From Faecalibacterium sp. (GTDB taxonomy: Bacteria > Bacillota > Clostridia > Oscillospirales > Ruminococcaceae), in assembly GCA_020025795.1 (NCBI GenBank), contig JAHHRK010000038.1, positions 1-14,261 of the forward strand: 14,261 nucleotides of DNA, read 5' to 3'. Under the pieces are notes generated by a model. It saw nothing but the letters and a program-made list of their open reading frames with translations, was not told the DNA's origin and made no database searches. Positions 6,334 through 13,431 of the stretch are shown one piece after another. The translations under genes were made by a program, and so were the position numbers. How positions within the stretch are numbered: position 1 is the first letter of the stretch; each line of letters opens with the position of its first letter.

Positions 6334-7422
6334 ATGCCTATGCAGATGGGTTTTCGCTGGTATGGCGAAGGCAACGACAACATCAAGCTGTCTGACATTA
6401 AGCAGATCCCCGGTGTAACCAGCATCGTCTGGGCGCTGCACCACAAAATGCCCGGCGAAGTTTGGCAGGTAAACGAAATCGCCGAGGTTCAGAAGCAGCT
6501 GGAGCCTTACGGCTTCAACATGGACGTGGTCGAATCCGTCAACGTACACGATGACATCAAAATCGGCCTGCCCACCCGTGACGCTTATATCGAAAACTAC
6601 AAGCAGACCATCCACAATCTGTGTCAGTTCGGCGTCAAGGTCATCTGCTACAACTTCATGCCCATCTTCGACTGGACCCGTACCAACCTGTTTCACCCGG
6701 TCGGCGACGGCTCCACCGCACTGTACTACGAAAAGGACATGATTCAGGACGATTACAAGGCTATGGCTGACTACATCCTGGGCTTTACCGAAAAGTACAA
6801 CATGACCTTCCCCGGCTGGGAGCCGGAGCGCATGGCTAAGCTGGACGAGCTGTTCAAGGCTTACGTACCTGTCACTAAGGAAAAGCTGTGGGAGAACCTG
6901 AAGTACTTCCTGGAAGCAATCATGCCCACCTGCCAGGAGTGCGACATCAAGATGGCTATCCACATGGACGATCCCCCGTGGGACATCTTCGGCATTCCCC
7001 GCCTGCTGACCAACGAGGAAAATATCAACCGTTTCCTGACCATGGTCGACAATCCCTACAACTGCCTGACCCTGTGCTCCGGCAGCCTGAATGCAGACCC
7101 TAACAACAATGTTGCTGACATCGTTCGCAAGCACTGCGACCGCATCGCATTTGCTCACATCCGTAACGTGAAACACTTTGAAAACGGCGACTTCTCCGAA
7201 GCTTCTCACCGCGACTGCGACGGCGACACCGGCATCCTGGAGATCCTGAAGGCTTACCACGACTGCGGTTACGAAGGCTATATCCGCCCCGACCACGGCC
7301 GTCACCTGTGGGGCGAAGGCCCCGGCACGGTCCGCCCCGGCTACGGCCTGTACGACCGTGCTCTGGGTATCATGTATATGCTGGGCGTCTGGGATATGCT
7401 GGACCGTCTGGACAACAAATAA
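6334..7422 (+). CDS. uxuA: Mannonate dehydratase UxuA
   Basis: A 362-residue cytoplasmic enzyme that converts D-mannonate to 2-keto-3-deoxy-D-gluconate in hexuronate catabolism. It opens with the hallmark G-F-R-W-Y-G-E and I-P-G-V-T-S-I-V-W-A-L-H of the family. Probable metal and active-site residues follow in the expected order: H210 (A-I-H-M-D-D-P-P), C248 (L-C-S-G-S), H275 (A-H-I-R-N) and D320-H321 (R-P-D-H-G). Length is normal for the family. The ATG at 6334 is chosen because GGAGGA lies seven bases upstream; the 57 extra codons possible back to 6163 overlap the araC relic and do not resemble UxuA. The next gene follows after 43 bases with its own ribosome site, so the two form an operon. 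Codon use is strongly biased (CTG, GGC, AAG), as for an abundant enzyme. Confidence 0.97.
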   Translation: MPMQMGFRWYGEGNDNIKLSDIKQIPGVTSIVWALHHKMPGEVWQVNEIAEVQKQLEPYGFNMDVVESVNVHDDIKIGLPTRDAYIENYKQTIHNLCQFGVKVICYNFMPIFDWTRTNLFHPVGDGSTALYYEKDMIQDDYKAMADYILGFTEKYNMTFPGWEPERMAKLDELFKAYVPVTKEKLWENLKYFLEAIMPTCQECDIKMAIHMDDPPWDIFGIPRLLTNEENINRFLTMVDNPYNCLTLCSGSLNADPNNNVADIVRKHCDRIAFAHIRNVKHFENGDFSEASHRDCDGDTGILEILKAYHDCGYEGYIRPDHGRHLWGEGPGTVRPGYGLYDRALGIMYMLGVWDMLDRLDNK

Positions 7423-7465
7423 TTTCCGTATCATACGCATTGGATACTTTTGGAGGTAAACGATT

Positions 7466-8311
7466 ATGATGGATCTGCCCTTGAACATTGATTTTTCCGG
7501 TAAGGTTGTTGTGATTACCGGTGCAGGCGGCTTGATCTGCGGCGCTATGGCTCGTGCTTTCGCACAGTCCGGCGCTAAGGTTGCTGCTCTGGACCTGAAC
7601 GAAGAAGCGGTTAAGAAGCTGGCTGACGAGCTGAAGGCCGAAGGCTACGTCTGCGAAGGCTACAAGGCAAATGTTCTGGATGCTGACGCTCTGAAGGCCG
7701 TCCACGATCAGGTCGTTGCTGACCTGGGCACCTGCGACATCCTAATCAACGGTGCAGGCGGCAACAACCCCCGTGCTACCACCGACAACGAGTACCAGCA
7801 CGAAGCATGGGAAGGCTGCAAGACCTTCTTCGATCTGGAGCAGAGCGGCGTTGACTTCCTGTTCAAGCTGAACTTCCAGGGCACCCTGCTGCCCACTCAG
7901 GCTTTTGCAATGGACATGGTCAACAAGAAATCCGGCTGCATCCTGAACATCTCTTCCATGAACGCATACACCCCGCTGACCAAGATTCCTGCATACTCTG
8001 CAGCTAAGGCAGCTATCTCCAACTTCACCCAGTGGCTGGCTACTCACTTTGCCGGCACCGGTATCCGCTGCAACGCAATTGCTCCGGGCTTTCTGGTTTC
8101 CGCACAGAACAAGGCTCTGCTGTACAACGAGGATGGCACCCCCACCGCTCGTTCCGAGAAGATCCTGAACGGCACCCCCACCCATCGTTTTGTTGACGCT
8201 GACGAGCTGCTGGGCGCTACCATGTTCCTGTGCGACGACAAGGCTGCTTCCGCTATCACTGGCGTGATCCTGCCCGTCGATGCTGGCTTCTCCGCATACT
8301 CTGGTGTCTAA
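7466..8311 (+). CDS. SDR-family fructuronate reductase / D-mannonate oxidoreductase
   Basis: A 281-residue short-chain dehydrogenase/reductase. The nucleotide-binding turn T-G-A-G-G-L-I-C-G is at 18-26; a Cys in this loop is, as I recall, common in mannonate-oxidoreductase-like SDRs. An acidic D-L-N ends the second strand, suggesting NAD(H). N-G-A-G-G follows the fourth strand, and the catalytic set is S164, Y177 and K181 (Y-S-A-A-K). Next to uxuA, the expected reaction is NADH-dependent reduction of D-fructuronate to D-mannonate, the step before UxuA. It is unrelated to the longer polyol-type UxuB of E. coli, so it is a non-orthologous replacement. The ATG at 7466 has GGAGG nine bases upstream; a second ATG follows immediately. 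A terminator lies about 50 bases after the stop. Function is inferred from context plus family; other sugar oxidoreductase activities remain possible. Confidence 0.88.
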   Translation: MMDLPLNIDFSGKVVVITGAGGLICGAMARAFAQSGAKVAALDLNEEAVKKLADELKAEGYVCEGYKANVLDADALKAVHDQVVADLGTCDILINGAGGNNPRATTDNEYQHEAWEGCKTFFDLEQSGVDFLFKLNFQGTLLPTQAFAMDMVNKKSGCILNISSMNAYTPLTKIPAYSAAKAAISNFTQWLATHFAGTGIRCNAIAPGFLVSAQNKALLYNEDGTPTARSEKILNGTPTHRFVDADELLGATMFLCDDKAASAITGVILPVDAGFSAYSGV

Positions 8312-8361
8312 TCCTTTTCTTTTTGCTTCCTCCAACATTTTTTATACTTTTCCCAATATAG

Positions 8362-8410
8362 AAAGGTCGCCGCTTCGTTTCCCATAAAACGAGGCGACAG
8401 CCTTTTTTTC
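8362..8410 (+). terminator. Terminator of the uxuA operon
   Basis: GGTCGCC and GGCGACAGCC plus TCGTTT and AAACGA form an interrupted stem (3-base bulge on the left, one on the right) with a short loop. Seven T and then TTTTT after a C follow. The remaining bases between 8312 and the next gene at 8515 show no convincing promoter. Confidence 0.8.
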
Positions 8411-8514
8411 TTTTTGCAGGCAGAAAGTGGTCTCTCTGCTCGTATCTGCATTTGCCCAGACCCCGAAGCATACACTGTGCTGTCCCCGTTTTGCTTTGTA
8501 TGTTCGGAGGTACC

Positions 8515-9462
8515 ATGAAACACTTATCTTTGGCTGCGGCGACTGTGCTGCTTTTATCTGTTTTAATCTGTCTGCTGGCCGGTTGCCGGCCGCCTTTTGC
8601 CCATGCGCCCGGCTGGTCAGACGAGCCGGAAGGCCGGGTCTATTTTTTGCCAAATGGAAAGCGTGCCACCGGCTGGCAAACCATCGACGGGCAGCGCTAC
8701 TGCTTTACCCGGGAAGGAACCCCCATGACGGGCTGGCAGATGTTGGGCAATAAAACCTACTCTTTTCGGCCGGACGGCACGCCCATAACAGGCTGGGTTC
8801 CCGGCGAACAGGGCAGCCGCTATTTTGACGAAACCGGCGCCATGCTGACCGGTCGGCATGAAATCCAGGGCCGGGTGCATTTTTTTGCGCCCAACGGTGT
8901 AGAAGTGCCGCTGGCGAACGCACAAAACGCATTACCGGAAGATTACACCGTAGAATTAAAGGAAATCGGTGGCGGGCGGCAAATCGCAGCTATTTGTTAC
9001 GAGGACCTGCGCCAGATGTTTGCCGACTGCAAAGCCGCCGGGTGCTCACCGGCTGTATGCTCCGCGTATCGCAGCCGGGAAAAACAGGAAAAACTCTTTC
9101 GCCGCAAGGTGAACTTTTACCGCCGCCAGGGACATTCCGATGCAGATGCCGTCACGCTGGCAGGCACTGTGGTTGCCGCCCCCGGCACCAGCGAACATCA
9201 GTTGGGTCTGGCACTGGACATTGTGGACAGCAACCACTGGAACCTGGACGAAACGCAGGAATCCACCCCAACGCAGCAATGGCTGATGCAAAACAGCTGG
9301 CAATACGGATTTATCCTGCGCTATCCCAACGACAAAAGCCAGATTACCGGCGTAATTTACGAGCCTTGGCATTATCGCTGGGTCGGGCGGGAAATTGCCG
9401 CCGATTTACACGAAAGCGGCCTTTGCTTAGAGGAATACTTAGGCGCAGCCACCATGCGCTGA
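8515..9462 (+). CDS. Lipoprotein VanY-like D-alanyl-D-alanine carboxypeptidase with cell-wall-binding repeats
   Basis: A 315-residue exported zinc peptidase. The hydrophobic signal ends in a lipobox L-A-G-C, so C24 would be lipidated and the protein held on the outer face of the membrane. Residues about 40-145 hold four degenerate repeats of about 20 residues with the G-W-x-x-x-x-G-x-x-Y-x-F pattern of choline/glucan-type cell-wall-binding repeats. Residues about 165-305 form a VanY domain: S-A-Y-R-S at 183-187, zinc ligands H228 and D235 in S-E-H-Q-L-G-L-A-L-D, then E283 and H286 in E-P-W-H-Y. It should trim the terminal D-Ala from peptidoglycan stem peptides. The ATG at 8515 follows a CGGAGG site; an in-frame ATG at 8452 would bury the signal peptide. 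Nothing nearby (no vanS/R/H/A/X) suggests a glycopeptide-resistance cluster. The gene has no terminator before folC. Confidence 0.92.
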   Translation: MKHLSLAAATVLLLSVLICLLAGCRPPFAHAPGWSDEPEGRVYFLPNGKRATGWQTIDGQRYCFTREGTPMTGWQMLGNKTYSFRPDGTPITGWVPGEQGSRYFDETGAMLTGRHEIQGRVHFFAPNGVEVPLANAQNALPEDYTVELKEIGGGRQIAAICYEDLRQMFADCKAAGCSPAVCSAYRSREKQEKLFRRKVNFYRRQGHSDADAVTLAGTVVAAPGTSEHQLGLALDIVDSNHWNLDETQESTPTQQWLMQNSWQYGFILRYPNDKSQITGVIYEPWHYRWVGREIAADLHESGLCLEEYLGAATMR

Positions 9463-9472
9463 ATAGATTTTC

Positions 9473-9501
9473 TTGTGCTTTGTGCGCCTGAATGATATAG
9501 T
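9473..9501 (+). promoter_or_regulatory. folC: Promoter of folC
   Basis: TTGTGC (9473-9478), 17 bases, then TATAGT (9496-9501), with a TG one base before the -10 that makes it an extended -10 promoter. The start would fall about 30 bases before the folC ATG. The -35 matches only three of six bases. Confidence 0.55.
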
Positions 9502-9535
9502 AAACAGGAAATACAAAAAAGAGAGGACTGCCATC

Positions 9536-10804
9536 ATGACCGCTAACGAAGCCATCGCCTATATCCATTCCGTCTGCTGGAAAAACAGTACACCGGGCCT
9601 TGCCCGCACCCAGGAGCTTCTGCGCCGCATGGGCAATCCGGAAAAGAAACTAAAATTTGTTCACATCGCCGGCACCAACGGCAAAGGCAGCACCGCCGCC
9701 ATGACTGCTTCGATTTTGCAGAAGGCAGGCTATCGCACCGGACTGTTCACCTCGCCTTTCATTTACCGCTTTCAAGAGCGGATGCAGGTCAACGGCGAAC
9801 AGATTTCCGATGCGGACTTGGTTGCGGCAACGGAATTCGTAAAGCCGTTTGCTGAATCCATGCCCGAACGCCCCACCGAGTTTGAGCTGCTCACCTGCAT
9901 TGCTTTCGCTTACTTTGCAAGCCAGCACTGCGACATTGTTGTGCTGGAGGTAGGTATGGGCGGTGCGCTGGATGCCACCAATGTAATCGACACGCCGGAA
10001 GTCGCTGTCATCACGAACATTGGCCTGGACCACACCGAATATCTGGGCAACACCCTGGAGGCGATTGCCGAAACCAAAGCCGGCATTTTCAAGCCCAATG
10101 GCAACGCCGTCATTTACCGAGGCACAGAGAGCGTAGAAGCAGTATTTGAACGCATCTGTGCTCAGCGTCATGTCAGCCTGAAAAAGGCAGATTTCGATGG
10201 TCTGTGCCTGGTACAGCACACATTGGAAGGTCAGGTTTTCCATTGCGGCGCACGCAAAGAGCTTTTCCTGCCGCTGCTGGGCGTTCATCAGCTGCATAAT
10301 GCCGCAGTTGTGCTGGCAGTAATGGACACGCTGATGGAAAAGGGCTGGCAGATTTCCGAGCAAAACATTCGGGACGGCCTGCGAGATGTACGCTGGCCCG
10401 GTCGCTTTGATATCCTGCACCACGATCCTTTGTGCATCATTGATGGCGGACACAACCCCCAGTGCATCGAAGCACTGGTACAGAACATTCAGGATTATCT
10501 GCCCGGCCAAAAGCTAGTCGTGCTCACAGGCGTGCTGGCAGACAAGGACTACGCCGATATGTATCGTCCTGTGCTGCCCTACGTGCAGCAGTTTATCTGC
10601 GTCACGCCGCCCAGCCCGCGCCGGCTGGAAGCGGAGCAGCTGGCTGTCTATCTGGGAAAAACCGGTGTACCTGCTGCGGCTTACGCTTCCATTGCGCAAG
10701 GCGTGCGCGCCGCAGTAGAAGCCGCCGGGCTGGATGGCGTTGTGCTTTGCTTCGGCTCGCTGTATTTGATCGGCGATGTGAAAGCGGCGCTGGATACTTT
10801 GTAA
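9536..10804 (+). CDS. folC: Bifunctional folylpolyglutamate synthase / dihydrofolate synthase
   Basis: A 422-residue cytoplasmic ATP-dependent ligase of the Mur-ligase superfamily that adds glutamate to dihydropteroate and to tetrahydrofolates. The P-loop G-T-N-G-K-G-S-T spans 46-53 and is followed by the substrate loop F-T-S-P-F and R-M-Q-V-N-G-E. Further marks are E-V-G-M-G-G-x-x-D-A-T-N, I-T-N-I-G-L-D-H-T, K-A-G-I-F-K and the C-terminal D-G-G-H-N-P (usually D-G-A-H-N-P). The length is typical. The ATG at 9536 is chosen over upstream in-frame codons because GAGAGG lies nine bases before it, the promoter at 9473-9501 lies upstream and the domain starts here. No other folate-biosynthesis gene is in the window, so dihydrofolate synthase activity is family knowledge rather than supported by context. 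Confidence 0.96.
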   Translation: MTANEAIAYIHSVCWKNSTPGLARTQELLRRMGNPEKKLKFVHIAGTNGKGSTAAMTASILQKAGYRTGLFTSPFIYRFQERMQVNGEQISDADLVAATEFVKPFAESMPERPTEFELLTCIAFAYFASQHCDIVVLEVGMGGALDATNVIDTPEVAVITNIGLDHTEYLGNTLEAIAETKAGIFKPNGNAVIYRGTESVEAVFERICAQRHVSLKKADFDGLCLVQHTLEGQVFHCGARKELFLPLLGVHQLHNAAVVLAVMDTLMEKGWQISEQNIRDGLRDVRWPGRFDILHHDPLCIIDGGHNPQCIEALVQNIQDYLPGQKLVVLTGVLADKDYADMYRPVLPYVQQFICVTPPSPRRLEAEQLAVYLGKTGVPAAAYASIAQGVRAAVEAAGLDGVVLCFGSLYLIGDVKAALDTL

Positions 10805-10815
10805 CATTGCAAAAT

Positions 10816-10850
10816 AAAAGCGCCCTTGCCAGGATGGCAGGGCGCTTTTT
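10816..10850. terminator. Bidirectional terminator between folC and degV
   Basis: AAAAGCGCCC-TTGCC and GGCAGGGCGCTTTT pair with a single bulged T around an AGGAT loop, with A-runs and T-runs on both sides. It serves both convergent genes, whose stops lie 12 and 7 bases away. Confidence 0.9.
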
Positions 10851-10856
10851 CATGCA

Positions 10857-11735
10857 TTACTTCTGGCGGACATCCTCTGCGCCGGCAAAGTAAACTGCCA
10901 ATGCGCCGGGTCCCAGATAAGAACCGGTAACCGGTTCATGGTTCACAATCAGGATTTCCTTGGGCTGATGCTTCTGCTTCAGGCTCTCAGCCAGCGCAGC
11001 AGCGTCTTCCGGGCAGCCGCAGTGAGAAATGCCCACGATCTGCTGTTCGGGAGCAACGATCAGCTCATCATATTTTTCCACGATACGGTTCAGCACAGCC
11101 TTGCGGCCGCGAATCTTTTCAAAAGAAACGATTTTGCCTTCGTCGTTGCCTTTCAGCAGCGGCTTGACCTGCAGCAGCGTACCTACTGCTGCAGCAGCAT
11201 TGGACAAGCGACCGCCCTTGCGCAGGTGCATCAGGTCATCCACGGTAAACAGCTGATACATCCGATGCTTTGCCGCTTCCAGCCGTTCGGCAGCCTGGCT
11301 TGCAGTCAGACCGTCCTGCTGATACTGCTGTGCGCGCAGCACCAGCAGACCTTCGCCCAGAGAAGCGCCCAGACTGTCCACCACAGCGATTTCCCGCTCC
11401 GGATAATTGTCCAACAGCTGCTCGCGTGCAATGCGTGCCGAATTCAGCGAGCCACTGATGCCAGAGGACATACCTACAAACAGGATATCCTTGCCAGCCT
11501 TCAAAGCCGGTTCCATATAATCTACATACTTCTGGGGGTTGATCTGAGAGGTGGTGATTTTCGCACCCTTTTTCATATCCGCATAGTAGGCTTCGGCATC
11601 AAAGCTGCGGGTATCCAGACATTCCCGATGTTCGCCGTCCATGAAATAAGAAAGAGGCACTACGCCGATCTCATATTTTTCTGTCAGCTCCGTAGGAAGA
11701 TTGGCCGATGTATCTGTAAAAATTGCAAAGCTCAT
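10857..11735 (-). CDS. DegV-family fatty-acid-binding protein
   Basis: A 292-residue cytoplasmic protein of the DegV family. Members bind a single fatty acid and can hand it to fatty-acid kinase for phosphorylation. Visible marks are the opening F-T-D-T-S-A-N-L-P, the T-T-S-Q loop at 61-64, the M-S-S-G-I-S-G-S ligand-contact loop at 89-96, and the L-R-K-G-G-R-L-S strand-turn near 177-184. Length is standard. The ATG has GGAGGG five bases upstream. It sits alone, convergent with folC and separated from the upstream MATE gene by a strong terminator. No fatty-acid kinase (fakA-like) gene is in the window, as is common for scattered degV paralogues. The role of this copy is therefore known only at family level. 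Confidence 0.94.
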   Translation of the reverse strand: MSFAIFTDTSANLPTELTEKYEIGVVPLSYFMDGEHRECLDTRSFDAEAYYADMKKGAKITTSQINPQKYVDYMEPALKAGKDILFVGMSSGISGSLNSARIAREQLLDNYPEREIAVVDSLGASLGEGLLVLRAQQYQQDGLTASQAAERLEAAKHRMYQLFTVDDLMHLRKGGRLSNAAAAVGTLLQVKPLLKGNDEGKIVSFEKIRGRKAVLNRIVEKYDELIVAPEQQIVGISHCGCPEDAAALAESLKQKHQPKEILIVNHEPVTGSYLGPGALAVYFAGAEDVRQK

Positions 11736-11831
11736 AGTACCCTCCGCAAAACAATGAATCTGCCCGGCAACCCAGCTGGTGGGAGAAATGCCAGTGCCGA
11801 GTAACTTTTTCTTTTCTGATTTATTATATCA
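11736..11831 (-). promoter_or_regulatory. degV promoter and structured leader
   Basis: On the minus strand TGATATAAT (11823-11831) is an extended -10 element with no clear -35. The leader of about 80 bases can fold: 11795-11801 pairs with 11763-11769 (7 bp), and inside it 11791-11794 pairs with 11776-11779. An alternative CCCA/UGGG hairpin uses some of the same bases. It matches no riboswitch class I can recognise. Confidence 0.4.
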
Positions 11832-11922
11832 TGAAGTGCAGCAAAATGGTACTGTCTGCCCGTATTAACCTTTTTTGTACCTGCTGATTGTATCCTTTTG
11901 CTTTTTCTGTCCTTACAAACGC

Positions 11923-11963
11923 AAAAGCGCCTCGTATCGGAACCCGGTACGAGGCGCTTTTTT
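11923..11963. terminator. Terminator at the 3' end of the MATE gene
   Basis: AAAAGCGCCTCGTA pairs perfectly with TACGAGGCGCTTTT, extended inward by four more pairs (one G-U) to a three-base AAC loop, about 18 pairs in all. On the minus strand TTTT follows, ending the MATE transcript. On the plus strand six T follow, although no plus-strand gene is visible just upstream. The stretch 11832-11922 shows nothing else I can interpret. Confidence 0.88.
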
Positions 11964-11969
11964 ATGCGG

Positions 11970-13307
11970 TTATTCTGCCTTCAGTGCGTTTTTCCAGCAG
12001 CCGCTCTTGTAGAAAATCAGCGAAACGATCATGCCGATGCCCCAGCCAATGGGCCAGGCCAGCCAGATACCCATGGTACCCAGCGGCACAGACAAAATCT
12101 TTGCCAGCGCAACGCGCAGTATCAGGTCGGTAAAGGTTGCCGCCATAAACTGCTTCATCTGCTCGGCACCACGCAGGATGCCGTCTGCCACCAACTTCAT
12201 GGAAACCACGAAGTAGAACGGTGCCAGAATCCGCAGGAACTGGACGCCCGTGCTCATAGCCAGGCCGGCCGGCTCGTCCAGGAACAGGCGCAGCAGATAC
12301 TGGCCGCCGAAGAAGTACAGCAGCACCAGCGGCACGCTGAGCAGCCATACGATCTTCAAGCCTGCCTTAAAGCCCTGCTTCACACGGTCCGGCTTGTTTG
12401 CGCCCAGGTTCTGGGCGGTGTAGTTGGAGATACCGTTGCCCAGCGTGGTAAAGGAAGTGATGACCAGGTTGTTCATCTTGACCGCAGCGGAGTAGCCAGC
12501 CATAACGCTGGAACCGAAGCCATTGATGACGCCCTGAATGAAGATGTTGCCGATCGAGATAAAGCTCTGCTGCAAAATACTGGGGACGGCGATCATGGAA
12601 ATCTTTTTCAAAAGCTGCCAGGAGAAGATCGGCGCTCTTTCTTCCGTCTTGATTTGCGCAAAGCGCTTGAACACGACAATCACGGCCAAAACGCAGCTTA
12701 CGCCCTGGCACAGGAAGGTTGCCCAGGCCACGCCTGCAACACCCATATGGAACTTGGTAACAAACAGGATATCCACCGCAATGTTGGACACAGAGGATGC
12801 TGCCAGGAAATAGAACGGCGTTTTGGAATCGCCCATTGCGGAGAAGATGCCGGTTGCCACATTATAATAGAACACAAAGGGCAGGCCCAGGATATAAATA
12901 TCCAGATACAGGCGGGAGTCTGCCATAACATTTGCCGGCGTGTGGATCAGCTCCAGCAGGTCCGTGCAGAAGGTCATGCCCAGCAGCATCAGCAGCAGGC
13001 ACAAAACGCCGCTGGCGATCAGCGTGGTATACACAGCGGTTTTGATATCCCGATAGCGCTTTGCGCCGAACAGCTGCGATACAACCACCGAGCAGCCGAT
13101 GTTACAGCCAAAAGCGAACGCAATGAAAATCAAGGTGACCTCGTAGCTGTTGCCTACGGCAGCCAGTGCCGCTTCGCCTACAAATTTACCGGCGACAAGG
13201 CTGTCTGCCAGGTTATACAGCTGTTGGAAGATAATGCTGCCGAACAACGGCAGGCAGAACTGCCATAGGACAGTTTCCGGTTTTTCTACGGTTAGATCCT
13301 TATTCAT
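11970..13307 (-). CDS. MATE-family multidrug/metabolite exporter
   Basis: A 445-residue inner-membrane cation-coupled antiporter of the MatE (NorM/DinF-like) family, with twelve predicted helices arranged as two six-helix halves. The family pattern shows in P-L-F-G-S-I-I-F-Q-Q-L-Y-N-L-A-D-S near the N-terminus and in the second-half repeat P-S-I-L-Q-Q-S-F-I-S-I-G-N. A further mark is the helix 7-8 segment with A-G-Y-S-A-A-V-K-M-N-N. The start at 13307 is chosen because a GAGAGGAG ribosome site precedes it by five bases; the in-frame codon at 13340 would place that site inside the coding region. The gene is divergent from a LysR-type regulator with overlapping promoters, a common arrangement for exporter and controller. 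The exported compound cannot be predicted. Confidence 0.95.
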   Translation of the reverse strand: MNKDLTVEKPETVLWQFCLPLFGSIIFQQLYNLADSLVAGKFVGEAALAAVGNSYEVTLIFIAFAFGCNIGCSVVVSQLFGAKRYRDIKTAVYTTLIASGVLCLLLMLLGMTFCTDLLELIHTPANVMADSRLYLDIYILGLPFVFYYNVATGIFSAMGDSKTPFYFLAASSVSNIAVDILFVTKFHMGVAGVAWATFLCQGVSCVLAVIVVFKRFAQIKTEERAPIFSWQLLKKISMIAVPSILQQSFISIGNIFIQGVINGFGSSVMAGYSAAVKMNNLVITSFTTLGNGISNYTAQNLGANKPDRVKQGFKAGLKIVWLLSVPLVLLYFFGGQYLLRLFLDEPAGLAMSTGVQFLRILAPFYFVVSMKLVADGILRGAEQMKQFMAATFTDLILRVALAKILSVPLGTMGIWLAWPIGWGIGMIVSLIFYKSGCWKNALKAE

Positions 13308-13331
13308 GGAAACTCCTCTCTCCCCATTTGG

Positions 13332-13360
13332 TTGACACAAATCCTACGGCATATTATACT
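13332..13360 (+). promoter_or_regulatory. Promoter of the LysR-type gene
   Basis: Consensus TTGACA (13332-13337), exactly 17 bases, then TATACT (13355-13360). It is the strongest promoter match in the window. The start would be near 13367, giving a leader of about 65 bases. Confidence 0.8.
13353..13358 (-). promoter_or_regulatory. -10 element of the MATE promoter
   Basis: Minus-strand TATAAT. The best -35 is TTTACA at a short 15-base spacing, so this promoter may need help from a regulator. It shares most of its bases with the -10 of the opposing lysR-type promoter. Confidence 0.5.
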
Positions 13361-13388
13361 ATTTTCTGCAATATGTAAAATGTATGTT

Positions 13389-13406
13389 TCATATCTTTAT
13401 CATATC
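13389..13406. repeat. Direct repeat TCATATC with 11-bp period
   Basis: TCATATC at 13389-13395 and again at 13400-13406, one helical turn apart, in the leader of the LysR-type gene and upstream of the MATE promoter. An inverted pair CATATT (13350-13355) / AATATG (13370-13375) lies close by. These are candidate regulator sites, but the region is AT-rich and chance matches are easy. Confidence 0.35.
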
Positions 13407-13431
13407 AAAAATATATAGTAGGGCATGGATT

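Noticed and set aside
7427..7437. CGTATCATACG palindrome between uxuA and the SDR gene
   Set aside because: Five-bp arms with no T-run after it; too short to call a terminator or operator within an operon.
6300..7488. Minus-strand open frame covering uxuA and joined to the AraC relic
   Set aside because: Only the terminal 29 codons resemble a protein (AraC). The rest is the antisense shadow of uxuA, so this is not an AraC regulator with a new N-terminal domain.
8515..9462. Glycopeptide-resistance (van) cluster
   Set aside because: Only a VanY-like domain is present. No ligase, VanX, VanH or two-component genes are near, so this is better read as a housekeeping or wall-remodelling carboxypeptidase.
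11898..13268. Plus-strand open frame (456 codons) opposite the MATE gene
   Set aside because: The His/Gln/Asn-rich product lacks domains and begins inside the MATE terminator; it is antisense to a normal twelve-helix transporter.
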